DNA of 64,000 nucleotides from contig NZ_VFME01000001.1 in NCBI RefSeq assembly GCF_006714895.1, positions 62,001 to 126,000 on the forward strand. Direction: 5' to 3'. Positions 43,771-52,988 of this stretch are shown in pieces; positions within the stretch are counted from its first letter, which is position 1, and each line of letters opens with the position of its first letter. A model generated the notes under the pieces. It was given only the letters and a program-made list of their open reading frames with translations, did no database searches and had not been told where the DNA came from. The position numbers and the translations under genes are program-made. The DNA is from Gramella sp. Hel_I_59. Lineage in GTDB: Bacteria; Bacteroidota; Bacteroidia; Flavobacteriales; Flavobacteriaceae.

Positions 43771-44270
43771 TGTCTAAGAAATTGCTGTTTATATGTATGA
43801 TGATTGGCATGATTTCCTGCCAGGAAGATCAGGTTTACGAGTTGCCGGAAAATGCTACGACTTTACTAACGGGTGACGATACAAAGACATGGAAACTCGC
43901 AAGACGTTCCAATAACAATGTAAGAATGAACATGGGTCCATGCTTTCTCAATTATCGCCAGAGTTTTTCCGTAGACAAGACTGTTGAAGATAATAATGGA
44001 AGAAATAAGGATTGTGGACCGAGTCTTGCTGGCACCTGGGAGTTTAAGAAGGGAGTGAAAAATGAACTTTATCTACGAATTAATAGTCCGCAGATTCCTG
44101 AACTATTAAGTACGGATAAGGAATATAAAGATTTCAAAATATTGAAGTTAACGAAGGACACCCTTGAGGTGGTTTTCAGACATAATCAATATGGTAATAC
44201 TAGCAGATTAATTACAGATATTCTCGTCCGCGAAGATATGGATATAGGTGACCGATATTTTCACCATTAA
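43770..44270 (+). CDS. Lipocalin-like lipoprotein, unknown function
   Basis: 166-aa SPII lipoprotein (lipobox GMISC, Cys17). The remainder (WKLARRSNN, GTWEFKKGVKNELYLRI, FKILKLTKDTLEVVFR) has the strand pattern of small flavobacterial lipocalin-like proteins. The stop-start overlap with dinB means co-translation, an odd pairing with no obvious functional link. Ends at a terminator. Confidence 0.75.
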   Translation: MSKKLLFICMMIGMISCQEDQVYELPENATTLLTGDDTKTWKLARRSNNNVRMNMGPCFLNYRQSFSVDKTVEDNNGRNKDCGPSLAGTWEFKKGVKNELYLRINSPQIPELLSTDKEYKDFKILKLTKDTLEVVFRHNQYGNTSRLITDILVREDMDIGDRYFHH

Positions 44271-44306
44271 AAAACCGGATACCTACTTATGCAGATATCC
44301 GGTTGT
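44271..44306. terminator. Terminator between convergent genes
   Basis: CCGGATA at 44275-44281 pairs with TATCCGG at 44297-44303, A-run before and short T-rich stretch after; likely serves the dinB operon and pyk. Confidence 0.7.
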
Positions 44307-44327
44307 TAAATTTGAATATTTACAGTT

Positions 44328-45758
44328 CTATTCTATTTCAGAAACTCTTAGCGTATTCACCATTCCCTTAGCGGTAATTGGCATTGCGGCAAGATTGATC
44401 GTAAAGTCACCAACTTCCACAAATTTATATTGTTTCGCCATATCGTTGATATCATCGATGGTCTCATCTGTACTCACAAACTTATCGTAGAAAAAGGCTT
44501 TCACACCCCATAAAAGGCTCAATTGATTGAGAATCCTTCTGTTCGATGTAAATACAAGAATATGAGCTTCTGGTCTCCATGCAGAGATCTGGAATGCTGT
44601 ATAACCACTATTAGTTAACGTACAGATCGCTTTCGCCTTGATCTCGTTCGCCATATGCGCAGCGTGATAACAAACTGCTTTGGTAATATATCTTTTCGTT
44701 CTTACGTGCGGTGGCTCATGAGGAACCTTGATAAGCGGAGAATTCTCCACACTTTCCAGGATCTGTGCCATTTTCTGAATTACCTGTACCGGATATTGTC
44801 CTACGGAAGTTTCCCCGGAAAGCATCACAGCATCAGCTCCATCCATTACAGAATTGGCAACATCGTTCACCTCTGCTCTGGTAGGCGTAAGGCTCGTGAT
44901 CATGGTTTCCATCATTTGAGTTGCGATGATCACCGGGATTCGTGCTTTTTTAGCTGTAAGTACCAGTTTCTTCTGAATTAGAGGAACTTCCTGAGCAGGA
45001 ATTTCCACACCCAGATCTCCACGTGCTACCATAAGTCCATCACAATAAGCAACGATCTTATCAATATTCTCTACACCTTCAGGTTTTTCGATCTTAGCCA
45101 CGATCGGAATTTTAAATTCTGAATGCTCATTGATCAATTTCTGAAGTTCCATAAGATCTTCAGCATGTCTAACAAAAGAAAGTGCCATCCAGTCTACAGC
45201 AAGCTCGCAGGCAAATTTGGCATCTCTAATATCCTTTTCTGTAAGTGCAGGTAAAGAGATATTTGTATTTGGAAGGTTTACTCCCTTTTTTGATTTTAAT
45301 GGTCCACCCTGAATAACCTTCGTAGTTACCTCATCTTTCTTGTTGGTTTTCACAACTTCGAAGATTAGTTTACCATCATCAAGTAAGATTCTTTCCCCGG
45401 CTTTTACATCCTGCGGAAAAGTTTCGTAATTCATGTAAACCCGCTCTGAAGTTCCTTTGAAAGGTTCGCCAGTCACGAAAGTGATAATATCACCTTCAGA
45501 AACCACTACCTCTTCCTTCATCACTCCAACACGAAGTTTTGGACCCTGAAGATCGGCAAGAATCGCAGCATTAAATCCTTCTTCCTCGTTCAGTTCTCTA
45601 ATCATCTGCACCCGCTCTTTCACATCCTCATAATCTGCATGTGAAAAGTTGATACGAAATACGTTGACACCTTCCTGCAACATTCTCTTTAAAGTATCTT
45701 TGCTACTGGTTGCAGGGCCCAGTGTGGCAACTATTTTTGTTTTCTTGTTGGTCGGCAT
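44328..45758 (-). CDS. pyk: Pyruvate kinase
   Basis: 476-aa glycolytic enzyme converting phosphoenolpyruvate and ADP to pyruvate and ATP. Signature IPIVAKIEKPEGVENI with the catalytic lysine, MVARGDLGVEIP, and TATMMETM-like ATQMMETM. Full length with C-terminal allosteric domain. Overlaps the IPExxxVDY gene by one base, a pairing seen widely in Bacteroidota. Confidence 0.97.
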   Translation of the reverse strand: MPTNKKTKIVATLGPATSSKDTLKRMLQEGVNVFRINFSHADYEDVKERVQMIRELNEEEGFNAAILADLQGPKLRVGVMKEEVVVSEGDIITFVTGEPFKGTSERVYMNYETFPQDVKAGERILLDDGKLIFEVVKTNKKDEVTTKVIQGGPLKSKKGVNLPNTNISLPALTEKDIRDAKFACELAVDWMALSFVRHAEDLMELQKLINEHSEFKIPIVAKIEKPEGVENIDKIVAYCDGLMVARGDLGVEIPAQEVPLIQKKLVLTAKKARIPVIIATQMMETMITSLTPTRAEVNDVANSVMDGADAVMLSGETSVGQYPVQVIQKMAQILESVENSPLIKVPHEPPHVRTKRYITKAVCYHAAHMANEIKAKAICTLTNSGYTAFQISAWRPEAHILVFTSNRRILNQLSLLWGVKAFFYDKFVSTDETIDDINDMAKQYKFVEVGDFTINLAAMPITAKGMVNTLRVSEIE

Positions 45759-46243
45759 TATTCGAAAATTAGATTTTGTTTGTTCTTCAGCTTATCGACT
45801 TCTATAGCGTAAGCTGCCTGTACTCCTGGAATTTGATTAATCTTGTTCAGAATCCTGACGAATTCTTTAGGTAGAATTTCCTCGCTTATCTTCAGAAAAA
45901 AATCAACTTTACTATATTCAGGTATAAGATTTATTTCTTTTGAGCTGAACTTTTCCTCATTAAAAAGGGAACCTGTACTTAAAATCCTTTTCGGTTCTCC
46001 CTTGAACTTATTGGTAACCAGTTCAACGCTGTAGTAAGCTTTTGGATCTTTGAAAGAGTAAAGAGCGTAAAAAGCGTGATATTCAGAATGATTAAAATCA
46101 ATGTCTGTCGCCTCTCTCTCCAGCTTTGTTCGCAAATTCTTATTAATTAAATAAGCCATTCTATACCCTTCTAAAGAAGAGTAGATCGCGATCAATTGAA
46201 AGCTCTCATCTTCAAACTCAAGCAGTTCCTTATGCATAAGCAC
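45758..46243 (-). CDS. IPExxxVDY family protein
   Basis: 161 aa. The family signature appears as LIPEYSKVDFFLKI near residue 98 (the Tyr of the name is Phe here). Known only as a small Bacteroidota family typically encoded upstream of pyk; function unknown. Coupled to pyk by a one-base overlap, so a role in controlling or assembling pyruvate kinase is possible but unproven. Confidence 0.88.
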   Translation of the reverse strand: MLMHKELLEFEDESFQLIAIYSSLEGYRMAYLINKNLRTKLEREATDIDFNHSEYHAFYALYSFKDPKAYYSVELVTNKFKGEPKRILSTGSLFNEEKFSSKEINLIPEYSKVDFFLKISEEILPKEFVRILNKINQIPGVQAAYAIEVDKLKNKQNLIFE

Positions 46244-46355
46244 AAATTCGGAATTTAAGGTTAAAGATAATATATCATTGCTGAAATGAAGATATCAGGG
46301 GTCTAAAATTCATAATTTTCTACGAAAACGTTATAGTTTACGTTAATTTCGCAAA

Positions 46356-47087
46356 TTATTTTATTTTAGTCTGAAGCGCGTAGTAAGCCCTTTTCGATGC
46401 TTTTTCTTCAGCTTTCTTTTTTGAAGTTGCCCTGGCCTTAGCCACCACCCGATTTTCAATTCGGAGTTTTACTGCGAAATGTTTAAGTTCATCATTCCCA
46501 GTATCCTCGTAGACTTCGAAATCAAATTCCTTCTTTTCCTTCTGGCACCATTCAATTACCAGACTTTTATAGCTAATTACTTTTCCTTCGAGTTGCTCTA
46601 TATCCACATATGGATCTATCACTCGCTCGTAAATGAAGCGTTCACAATATTTATAACCTCTATCAAGATAAATAGCACCAACGAGAGCTTCAAACAGGTT
46701 TCCATGAATATTCACTCCAAATTGAGTGACAGGGATATTGGTTTGAACATGTTCGATAAGACCAAGGTCTTTCCCTAGTTCATTCAGGTGCTTACGACTC
46801 ACCACCTTGGAACGCATTTTAGTAAGATAGCCTTCATTCCCTCCGGGAACTGCTCTAAATAGATGAGAAGCGACCACCGCACTAAGCATGGCATCGCCAA
46901 GAAATTCCAGTCGTTCAAAGTTGATGGCATTACCATCTTCATCTCTTCGATTAAGAGAGCGATGGGTAAATGCCTTTTTATAAGGAGAAAGTGTCTTTGG
47001 TTTAAAACCCAGGATTTGAGTTAGGATATTAAAAAAATTCCCGCCTTTATAAGAGCGGGAATTTAATATGTTACGAATGACGCTCAT
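46356..47087 (-). CDS. rnc: Ribonuclease III
   Basis: 243-aa double-strand RNA endonuclease. Signature ERLEFLGDAMLSA (catalytic Glu and Asp) at about 60-72, second acidic pair in NLFEALVGAIYLD, then a C-terminal dsRNA-binding domain (YKSLVIEWCQKEKKEFDFEV to the KKKAEEKASKRAYY end). Follows fabF after three bases, completing the acpP-fabF-rnc operon. Confidence 0.96.
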   Translation of the reverse strand: MSVIRNILNSRSYKGGNFFNILTQILGFKPKTLSPYKKAFTHRSLNRRDEDGNAINFERLEFLGDAMLSAVVASHLFRAVPGGNEGYLTKMRSKVVSRKHLNELGKDLGLIEHVQTNIPVTQFGVNIHGNLFEALVGAIYLDRGYKYCERFIYERVIDPYVDIEQLEGKVISYKSLVIEWCQKEKKEFDFEVYEDTGNDELKHFAVKLRIENRVVAKARATSKKKAEEKASKRAYYALQTKIK

Positions 47088-47090
47088 GGT

Positions 47091-48344
47091 CTATTCGTCT
47101 AATTTTTTAAATACTACACAGGCATTATGACCTCCAAAACCAAACGTGTTACTCATAGCAATCTTGACTTCTCTTTCCTGAGCTTTGTTCAGGGTTAGAT
47201 TTAGTTCAGGATCAATATTTTCATCAATGTTCTCATGGTTAATGGTAGGCGGGATCAAACTATATTTCATTGAAAGTATCGACGCAATTGCTTCAATGGC
47301 TCCAGCTGCACCAAGAAGGTGACCGGTCATTGATTTCGTTGAATTGATATTCATGTTCTTTGCATGATCTCCAAATACTTTGGTAATAGCCTTTAATTCA
47401 GCAACATCCCCAAGTGGTGTAGAAGTACCATGTGTATTGATCACATCTACATCCTCTGGTTTTAAGCCTGCATTCTTAAGGCAGTTTTTCATTACAGCAA
47501 CAACTCCATCTCCTTCCGGATGCGGAGCAGTCATGTGATAAGCGTCTGAAGAAAGACCACCGCCAAGCAATTCAGCATAGATCTTAGCTCCTCTTGCTTT
47601 AGCGTGCTCATATTCTTCAAGAATAAGAGCTCCAGCTCCTTCGCCAAGAACAAATCCATCCCTTGTGGAATCGAATGGTCTTGAGGCTGTCTCCGGGCTT
47701 TCGTTTCTGGTAGAAAGGGCATGCATTGCGTTAAATCCACCCATTCCTGCCAGTGTCACAGCAGCTTCAGATCCTCCTGAAACAATTACATCACTGTATC
47801 CCAACCTAATGTTGTTAAGTGCGTCTATCATTGCGTTTGCAGATGATGCGCATGCTGATACTGTGGTATAATTTGCTCCCATGAATCCGTGTTTGATAGA
47901 AATATTACCTGGGGCAATATCTGCAATCATCTTCGGAATAAAGAAAGGATTGAATCTTGGAGTACCATCACCTTCAGCGAAGTTGATGACTTCATTCTGG
48001 AAAGTTTCCAGTCCACCTATCCCGGCACCCCAAATAACGCCAACGCGATATTTGTCTACCGTTTCAAGGTCTATACCAGAATCCTCGATAGCTTCGTCTG
48101 CAGATACCATTGCGTACTGAGCGAACCTATCAAGTTTTCGGGCCTCCTTGCGATCAAAATGATCTAAAGGATTAAAATTTTTGAGTTCACATGCGAATTT
48201 AGTCTTGAACTTTTCAGTATCAAAATAAGTGATAGGCGCACTACCACTTTTTCCACTTTTAAGTCCTTCCCAATATTCCTCTAAATTGTTACCAATTGGG
48301 GTTAAGGCTCCAAGGCCTGTAACTACTACTCGCTTCAACTCCAT
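47091..48344 (-). CDS. fabF: Beta-ketoacyl-ACP synthase II
   Basis: 417-aa condensing enzyme of fatty-acid elongation. Catalytic Cys165 in VSACASSAN, histidines in NTHGTSTPLGD and GHLLGAAGAIE, and the C-terminal NTFGFGGHNACV. Normal length. Fourteen bases after acpP on the same strand. Confidence 0.97.
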   Translation of the reverse strand: MELKRVVVTGLGALTPIGNNLEEYWEGLKSGKSGSAPITYFDTEKFKTKFACELKNFNPLDHFDRKEARKLDRFAQYAMVSADEAIEDSGIDLETVDKYRVGVIWGAGIGGLETFQNEVINFAEGDGTPRFNPFFIPKMIADIAPGNISIKHGFMGANYTTVSACASSANAMIDALNNIRLGYSDVIVSGGSEAAVTLAGMGGFNAMHALSTRNESPETASRPFDSTRDGFVLGEGAGALILEEYEHAKARGAKIYAELLGGGLSSDAYHMTAPHPEGDGVVAVMKNCLKNAGLKPEDVDVINTHGTSTPLGDVAELKAITKVFGDHAKNMNINSTKSMTGHLLGAAGAIEAIASILSMKYSLIPPTINHENIDENIDPELNLTLNKAQEREVKIAMSNTFGFGGHNACVVFKKLDE

Positions 48345-48358
48345 ATGGTGTCTATGAT

Positions 48359-48595
48359 TTATTTTTTAGCGTCTTCGATATATGAAATTGCCTGACCTAC
48401 AGTTGCAATGTTCTCTGCCTGATCGTCTGGAATCTGAATGTCGAATTCCTTTTCGAATTCCATGATCAATTCAACTGTGTCTAGTGAATCAGCACCCAAG
48501 TCGTTGGTGAAGCTGGCTTCGTTTACAACTTCATTCTCGTCAACTCCTAATTTGTCAACGATTATAGCTTTTACTCTTGATGCAATGTCTGACAT
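48359..48595 (-). CDS. acpP: Acyl carrier protein
   Basis: 78-aa acidic carrier protein; Ser37 in [10 protein letters not shown] carries phosphopantetheine. First gene of the acpP-fabF-rnc operon. A minus-strand TATTTTTG box lies 30 bases upstream of the start. Confidence 0.98.
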   Translation of the reverse strand: MSDIASRVKAIIVDKLGVDENEVVNEASFTNDLGADSLDTVELIMEFEKEFDIQIPDDQAENIATVGQAISYIEDAKK

Positions 48596-48624
48596 AATTT
48601 TTTATTTTAATTTTGATTAGGTGG

Positions 48625-48632
48625 CAAAAATA
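48625..48632 (-). promoter_or_regulatory. -7 box of the acpP operon
   Basis: Minus-strand TATTTTTG fits TAnnTTTG; transcription would start near 48620. No clear -33 element. Confidence 0.5.
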
Positions 48633-48741
48633 AAAACTTTTATTTTAAAACCGATTTTTACTCCAAAAATGTGATGGTAATTTACATAAATTCACTCAAA
48701 GCAGTTAATTTTACATCCTAATAATTGTTAACAGCCTTATT

Positions 48742-49332
48742 TTGAGTGACAAAAGAAATACGACCAAAAAGAAGATTGTCATTTTTGCTTCAGGCTCCGG
48801 TACGAACGCCGAGAATATTATCAGGTACTTTCAGGAATCCAGTGATACCAGCGTATTAGCGGTATTCTCCAATAAAAAATACGCCGGTGCTTTAAAAAGA
48901 GCACATGACCTGCAGGTAAAAGCCTTGCATTTTGACAGAAATTCATTCTACCAGACCAATGAAGTTCTTCATATTCTGGAAGACATGAATCCAGATCTTA
49001 TTGTTCTGGCAGGTTTTCTGTGGTTATTTCCATCCAAGATAATTGCTGAATTTCCAGATCGTATCATTAATATTCATCCCGCACTACTACCTAAATTTGG
49101 TGGTAAAGGCATGTATGGAAATAAAGTTCATGAGGCAGTTATAGAGAATAAAGAAAAAGAAAGTGGCATCAGCATTCATTATGTAAATGAACATTATGAT
49201 GAAGGAAATATCATTTTCCAGGCAACCACTCCGATTACCGAGGAAGACACACCAGGAAGTCTTGCCACAAAAATTCATACGCTGGAATACAAGCACTTCC
49301 CGGAAGTGATCCAGCAACTCCTGCAAAAATAA
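48742..49332 (+). CDS. purN: Phosphoribosylglycinamide formyltransferase
   Basis: 196-aa GAR transformylase (purine step 3, using formyl-tetrahydrofolate). Phosphate loop FASGSGTNAEN at 15-25 and catalytic NIHPALLPKFGGKGMYG near 110-126, with Asp in HYVNEHYDEGNII. The only fitting start is TTG at 48742. Six bases before rnhA, in a probable purN-rnhA unit. Confidence 0.93.
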   Translation: MSDKRNTTKKKIVIFASGSGTNAENIIRYFQESSDTSVLAVFSNKKYAGALKRAHDLQVKALHFDRNSFYQTNEVLHILEDMNPDLIVLAGFLWLFPSKIIAEFPDRIINIHPALLPKFGGKGMYGNKVHEAVIENKEKESGISIHYVNEHYDEGNIIFQATTPITEEDTPGSLATKIHTLEYKHFPEVIQQLLQK

Positions 49333-49337
49333 ATGAA

Positions 49338-49802
49338 GTGATTACACCAAAGGTGCATATTTATACAGACGGTGCTGCCCGGGGCAATCCCGGTCCCGGA
49401 GGTTTTGGTATCGTGATGGAATGGGTCGGCAAACCTTACCAGAAGGAATTCGCCCAGGGATTTAAGCTTACCACGAATAATAGAATGGAGCTCATGGCGG
49501 TGATCGTTGCTCTAAGCAAATTAAAAACACCCGGAACACCTGCTAAGGTTTTTACCGATTCCCGATATGTTTCAGACGCAGTGAACAAAGGCTGGATCTT
49601 TGGCTGGGAGAAGAAAAATTTTGTGAATCGTAAAAATGCTGATCTCTGGAAAGCTTTCCTGAAGGTCTTCCGAAGACATAAGGTAGAGTTCCAATGGATC
49701 AAAGGACATAATGATCACCCACAAAATGAGCGTTGTGACGCCCTGGCAGTAATGGCCTCTAAAGGAAAGGACCTTCCCGCAGATGATGGCTACAAAGCTT
49801 AA
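49338..49802 (+). CDS. rnhA: Ribonuclease HI
   Basis: 154 aa; removes RNA from RNA-DNA hybrids. The active-site residues Asp11, Glu51, Asp74, His124 and Asp134 are all present, nearly the same numbers as E. coli RNase HI (10, 48, 70, 124, 134). GTG start; the nearby ATG at 49333 is out of frame. Follows purN by five bases. Confidence 0.96.
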   Translation: MITPKVHIYTDGAARGNPGPGGFGIVMEWVGKPYQKEFAQGFKLTTNNRMELMAVIVALSKLKTPGTPAKVFTDSRYVSDAVNKGWIFGWEKKNFVNRKNADLWKAFLKVFRRHKVEFQWIKGHNDHPQNERCDALAVMASKGKDLPADDGYKA

Positions 49803-49823
49803 CAATTGAACCCGACATTCAGG

Positions 49824-49854
49824 TTTACAGCTTGAAAAACAAACTGTATATTTG
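49824..49854 (+). promoter_or_regulatory. Promoter of the PfkB kinase gene
   Basis: TTT at 49824-49826, 20-base spacer, TATATTTG at 49847-49854. Transcription from about 49859 rules out the longer ATG at 49832 and supports the ATG at 49877. The stretch AACTGTATATTTGCA is the same as at the efflux-operon promoter (33472-33486). Confidence 0.6.
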
Positions 49855-49876
49855 CAGCGACAATTTAAAACCCGTT

Positions 49877-50800
49877 ATGAGTAAATTACTTATTGTTGGA
49901 ACTGTAGCTTTTGATGCTATTGAAACTCCATTTGGAAAAACAGATAAAATATTAGGTGGAGCAGGAACTTATATAGGCCTTTCTGCAGCGAACTTTGATA
50001 TAGACAGCGCCGTGGTTTCTGTGGTGGGGGATGATTTTCCCCAGGAATACCTCGACCTAATGAAGAATAATAATATCGATATCGAAGGGATCGAAGTTGT
50101 TGAAGGTGGTAAGACGTTTTTCTGGAGCGGTCGCTATCATAATGACCTGAACAGCAGAGACACTCTGGATACGCAATTGAATGTACTGGCAGATTTTAAC
50201 CCGGTAGTTCCTAATAACTATAAGGACGCAGAATATGTAATGTTAGGAAACCTTCATCCGTTAGTGCAATTGAGCGTACTGGAACAGGTTGAGAATCCTA
50301 AGCTTGTTGTTCTTGATACTATGAACTTCTGGATGGACAATACTCCTGAAGATCTTGACAAAGTAATTGCTAAAGTAGATGTAATCACGATTAACGACGA
50401 AGAAGCAAGACAACTTTCAGGTGAATACTCGCTGGTGAAAGCTGCCAGAAAGATCGCTGAAATGGGTCCTAAATATATAGTGATCAAAAAAGGAGAACAT
50501 GGTGCACTGCTTTTCCATGAAGACCAGATCTTCCATGCTCCTGCCCTTCCACTTGAAGAAGTTTTTGATCCAACCGGTGCTGGTGATACATTTGCTGGTG
50601 GTTTTATTGGATACCTTGCCAGAACAAATGATATCTCTTTCGACAACATGAAGAACGCCGTGATCTACGGATCCAATCTCGCTTCCTTTTGCGTTGAAAA
50701 GTTTGGAACAGAGCGGATGCAAAAATTATCTCGCGAGGAAGTAAACGAACGGCTTCACGATTTCAAGAAGCTAACGCACTTCGAAACAAAATTAGATTAG
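49877..50800 (+). CDS. PfkB family sugar or nucleoside kinase
   Basis: 307 aa from the ATG at 49877 (MSKLLIVGTVAFDAIETPFG). Signatures: GGAGTYIGLSA near the N-terminus and DPTGAGDTFAGGF near 240-252 with the catalytic Asp. Ribokinase-like fold; substrate not clear. It lies just upstream of the long purF, and a nucleoside or ribose-phosphate role linked to purine metabolism is plausible. Confidence 0.9.
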   Translation: MSKLLIVGTVAFDAIETPFGKTDKILGGAGTYIGLSAANFDIDSAVVSVVGDDFPQEYLDLMKNNNIDIEGIEVVEGGKTFFWSGRYHNDLNSRDTLDTQLNVLADFNPVVPNNYKDAEYVMLGNLHPLVQLSVLEQVENPKLVVLDTMNFWMDNTPEDLDKVIAKVDVITINDEEARQLSGEYSLVKAARKIAEMGPKYIVIKKGEHGALLFHEDQIFHAPALPLEEVFDPTGAGDTFAGGFIGYLARTNDISFDNMKNAVIYGSNLASFCVEKFGTERMQKLSREEVNERLHDFKKLTHFETKLD

Positions 50801-50808
50801 TAAAACAT

Positions 50809-50833
50809 GCCCTGTAATTTCAGGGCTTTTTTT
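50809..50833 (+). terminator. Terminator between pfkB-like gene and purF
   Basis: GCCCTG, TAATTT loop, CAGGGC and seven T. Confidence 0.8.
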
Positions 50834-50874
50834 GTGACATAAACAACAACACAACAAATTCCAGATAAGACCCT

Positions 50875-52773
50875 ATGAGTGACGCTATAAAACACGAATG
50901 TGGAATTGCACAGATAAGGCTTCTTAAACCATTAGACTACTATAAAAAGAAGTATGGCACAGCTTTTTATGGTGTTAATAAGATGTACCTTCTTATGGAG
51001 AAACAGCACAACCGAGGTCAGGATGGTGCAGGTTTCGCGAGTATAAAATTAAACACAGCACCTGGCGAACGTTACATAAGTCGTGTAAGATCTAATGCCG
51101 CACAGCCAATTCAGGATATTTTTGAACAGATTAATCAAAGGATCAATGACGAGATCCTGGCAAATCCTGAGTATGCAGAAGACACTGAGCTGCAAAAAAA
51201 ATATATACCTTACCTGGGTGAGGTTTTTCTGGGTCATGTTCGCTACGGAACCTTCGGAAAGAATAGTATAGAAAGTGTACATCCATTCCTGAGACAGAAC
51301 AACTGGATGCACCGTAATCTTATTGTTGCTGGGAATTTTAATATGACCAATGTGAACCAGTTGTTCGATAATCTTGTTGAACTCGGGCAGCATCCAAAGG
51401 AACGAGCAGATACGGTCACCGTTATGGAAAAGATCGGTCACTTCCTGGATTCAGAAGTAAGAAAACTATATAAGAAACTTAAGAAAGAAGGTTTTTCCAA
51501 GAAACAGGCTTCTCCACATATCGCAGAGCAGCTTGATGTTGCAAAGATCCTGAGAAAATCTTCGAAGAACTGGGATGGTGGATATGCCATGGCAGGAATG
51601 ATTGGTCACGGTGATTCCTTCGTACTTCGTGATCCTGCAGGGATTCGTCCCGCTTATTACTATAAGGATGATGAAGTGGTTGTGGTAGCTTCAGAAAGAC
51701 CTGTGATTCAAACAGTATTTAATGTAGATTTTAATGATGTTCACGAATTACCTCCGGGGAACGCGATCATTACTAAAAAAAGCGGAGAGGTAAATATTAC
51801 CGAAATTCTGAAACCTCTGGAACGCAAGGCCTGTTCTTTTGAAAGGATCTATTTTTCCCGTGGTAGTGATGCTGAAATTTACGAAGAGCGTAAAATGCTG
51901 GGTAGACTACTCATGCCAGATGTATTGAAAAGCATTGAACATGACACCTTAAAAACCGTCTTCTCTTTTATCCCTAATACTGCGGAAACTTCTTTCTACG
52001 GAATGGTGGAGGCCGCTCAGGATGAATTGAACAAGCAGAAGAATGAAGCTATTCTGGAGGAAAAGGAAACTTTAACCGATGCCAGACTACAGGAAATTCT
52101 ATCCCATAGGCTTAGAACTGAAAAGATCGCGATCAAAGATGTAAAGCTACGAACCTTTATTACTGAAGATAGTAGCAGGGATGACCTGGTTGCTCATGTC
52201 TATGATGTGACTTACGGTGTGGTAAAACCTGAGGACAACCTTGTGATCATTGATGATAGCATTGTTCGGGGAACTACCCTGAAGAAAAGTATTATTAAAA
52301 TGATGGACCGGCTGAAACCAAAGAAGATCGTAGTAGTATCTTCGGCTCCACAGATAAGGTATCCGGATTGTTATGGAATTGACATGGCCAGGCTGGAAGA
52401 TCTTGTTGCCTTTAGAGCCGCTTTGGAGTTACTGAAGGAATCTGACAAATATGAAATCGTAGAAAAGGTTTACAAGAAATGTAAGCAACAGGTAGACCTG
52501 GATGATGCTGAAGTGCAGAACTTCGTGAAAGAAATGTATGATCCATTTACCAATGAACAGATTTCTGATAAGATTTCAGAATTGTTATGTGATACTGATG
52601 TAAAAGCTGACGTAAAGATCATTTACCAAACGGTAGAAAACTTACATAAAGCATGTCCAAAGAACCTGGGTGACTGGTACTTTACCGGTGACTATCCCAC
52701 TGCCGGTGGGAACCGGGTAGTAAACCGGGCATTTATAAATTTCTACGAAGGAAATACAGACAGGGCATATTAA
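50875..52773 (+). CDS. purF: Amidophosphoribosyltransferase, long Bacteroidota form
   Basis: 632-aa class II glutamine amidotransferase-phosphoribosyltransferase, transferring glutamine nitrogen to PRPP. Cys9 in HECGIAQIR is the predicted nucleophile after removal of a short propeptide; NRGQDGAGFAS and GHVRYGTFG follow; the PRPP loop is VIIDDSIVRGTT (about 460-471). Typical PurF is 450-510 aa; the extra length is in an insertion after the glutaminase strands (about 190-240) and a C-terminal extension of about 100 residues. A second, standard purF may exist elsewhere. Confidence 0.88.
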   Translation: MSDAIKHECGIAQIRLLKPLDYYKKKYGTAFYGVNKMYLLMEKQHNRGQDGAGFASIKLNTAPGERYISRVRSNAAQPIQDIFEQINQRINDEILANPEYAEDTELQKKYIPYLGEVFLGHVRYGTFGKNSIESVHPFLRQNNWMHRNLIVAGNFNMTNVNQLFDNLVELGQHPKERADTVTVMEKIGHFLDSEVRKLYKKLKKEGFSKKQASPHIAEQLDVAKILRKSSKNWDGGYAMAGMIGHGDSFVLRDPAGIRPAYYYKDDEVVVVASERPVIQTVFNVDFNDVHELPPGNAIITKKSGEVNITEILKPLERKACSFERIYFSRGSDAEIYEERKMLGRLLMPDVLKSIEHDTLKTVFSFIPNTAETSFYGMVEAAQDELNKQKNEAILEEKETLTDARLQEILSHRLRTEKIAIKDVKLRTFITEDSSRDDLVAHVYDVTYGVVKPEDNLVIIDDSIVRGTTLKKSIIKMMDRLKPKKIVVVSSAPQIRYPDCYGIDMARLEDLVAFRAALELLKESDKYEIVEKVYKKCKQQVDLDDAEVQNFVKEMYDPFTNEQISDKISELLCDTDVKADVKIIYQTVENLHKACPKNLGDWYFTGDYPTAGGNRVVNRAFINFYEGNTDRAY

Positions 52774-52846
52774 ATCGCTTTTCAACTAGTAATTATGCAT
52801 TTGGTCTAATAATATTTGTGGCTAGGTTTTATCTATCTACATTAGT

Positions 52847-52923
52847 ACCATGCCATAACATAAGTAGGTTAAGTTCATGGTAGATTTGGGGCAAAAAAAG
52901 GTGGATTCATTCCGCCTTTTTTT
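52847..52923 (+). ncRNA. Tandem small RNA copy A (divergent promoter)
   Basis: Begins with ACCAT that can pair with ATGGT 25 bases on, then the invariant TAGATTTGGGGCAAAAAAAG and the terminator GGTGGA, TTCAT, TCCGCC plus seven T. Its -7 box is degenerate (TATCTACA), and the upstream block is only partly alike, so it may be silent or differently controlled. Confidence 0.45.
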
Positions 52924-52988
52924 ATGTCCGGTCGGTAAATTTCACCAGGTAACAATCACCCATAATATCCTAATTTTTAGCTATTTAA

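Noticed and set aside
46244..46355. Interrupted palindrome around AACGTTATAGTTTACGTT upstream of rnc end
   Set aside because: Arms are imperfect and short; nothing distinguishes it from AT-rich intergenic sequence.
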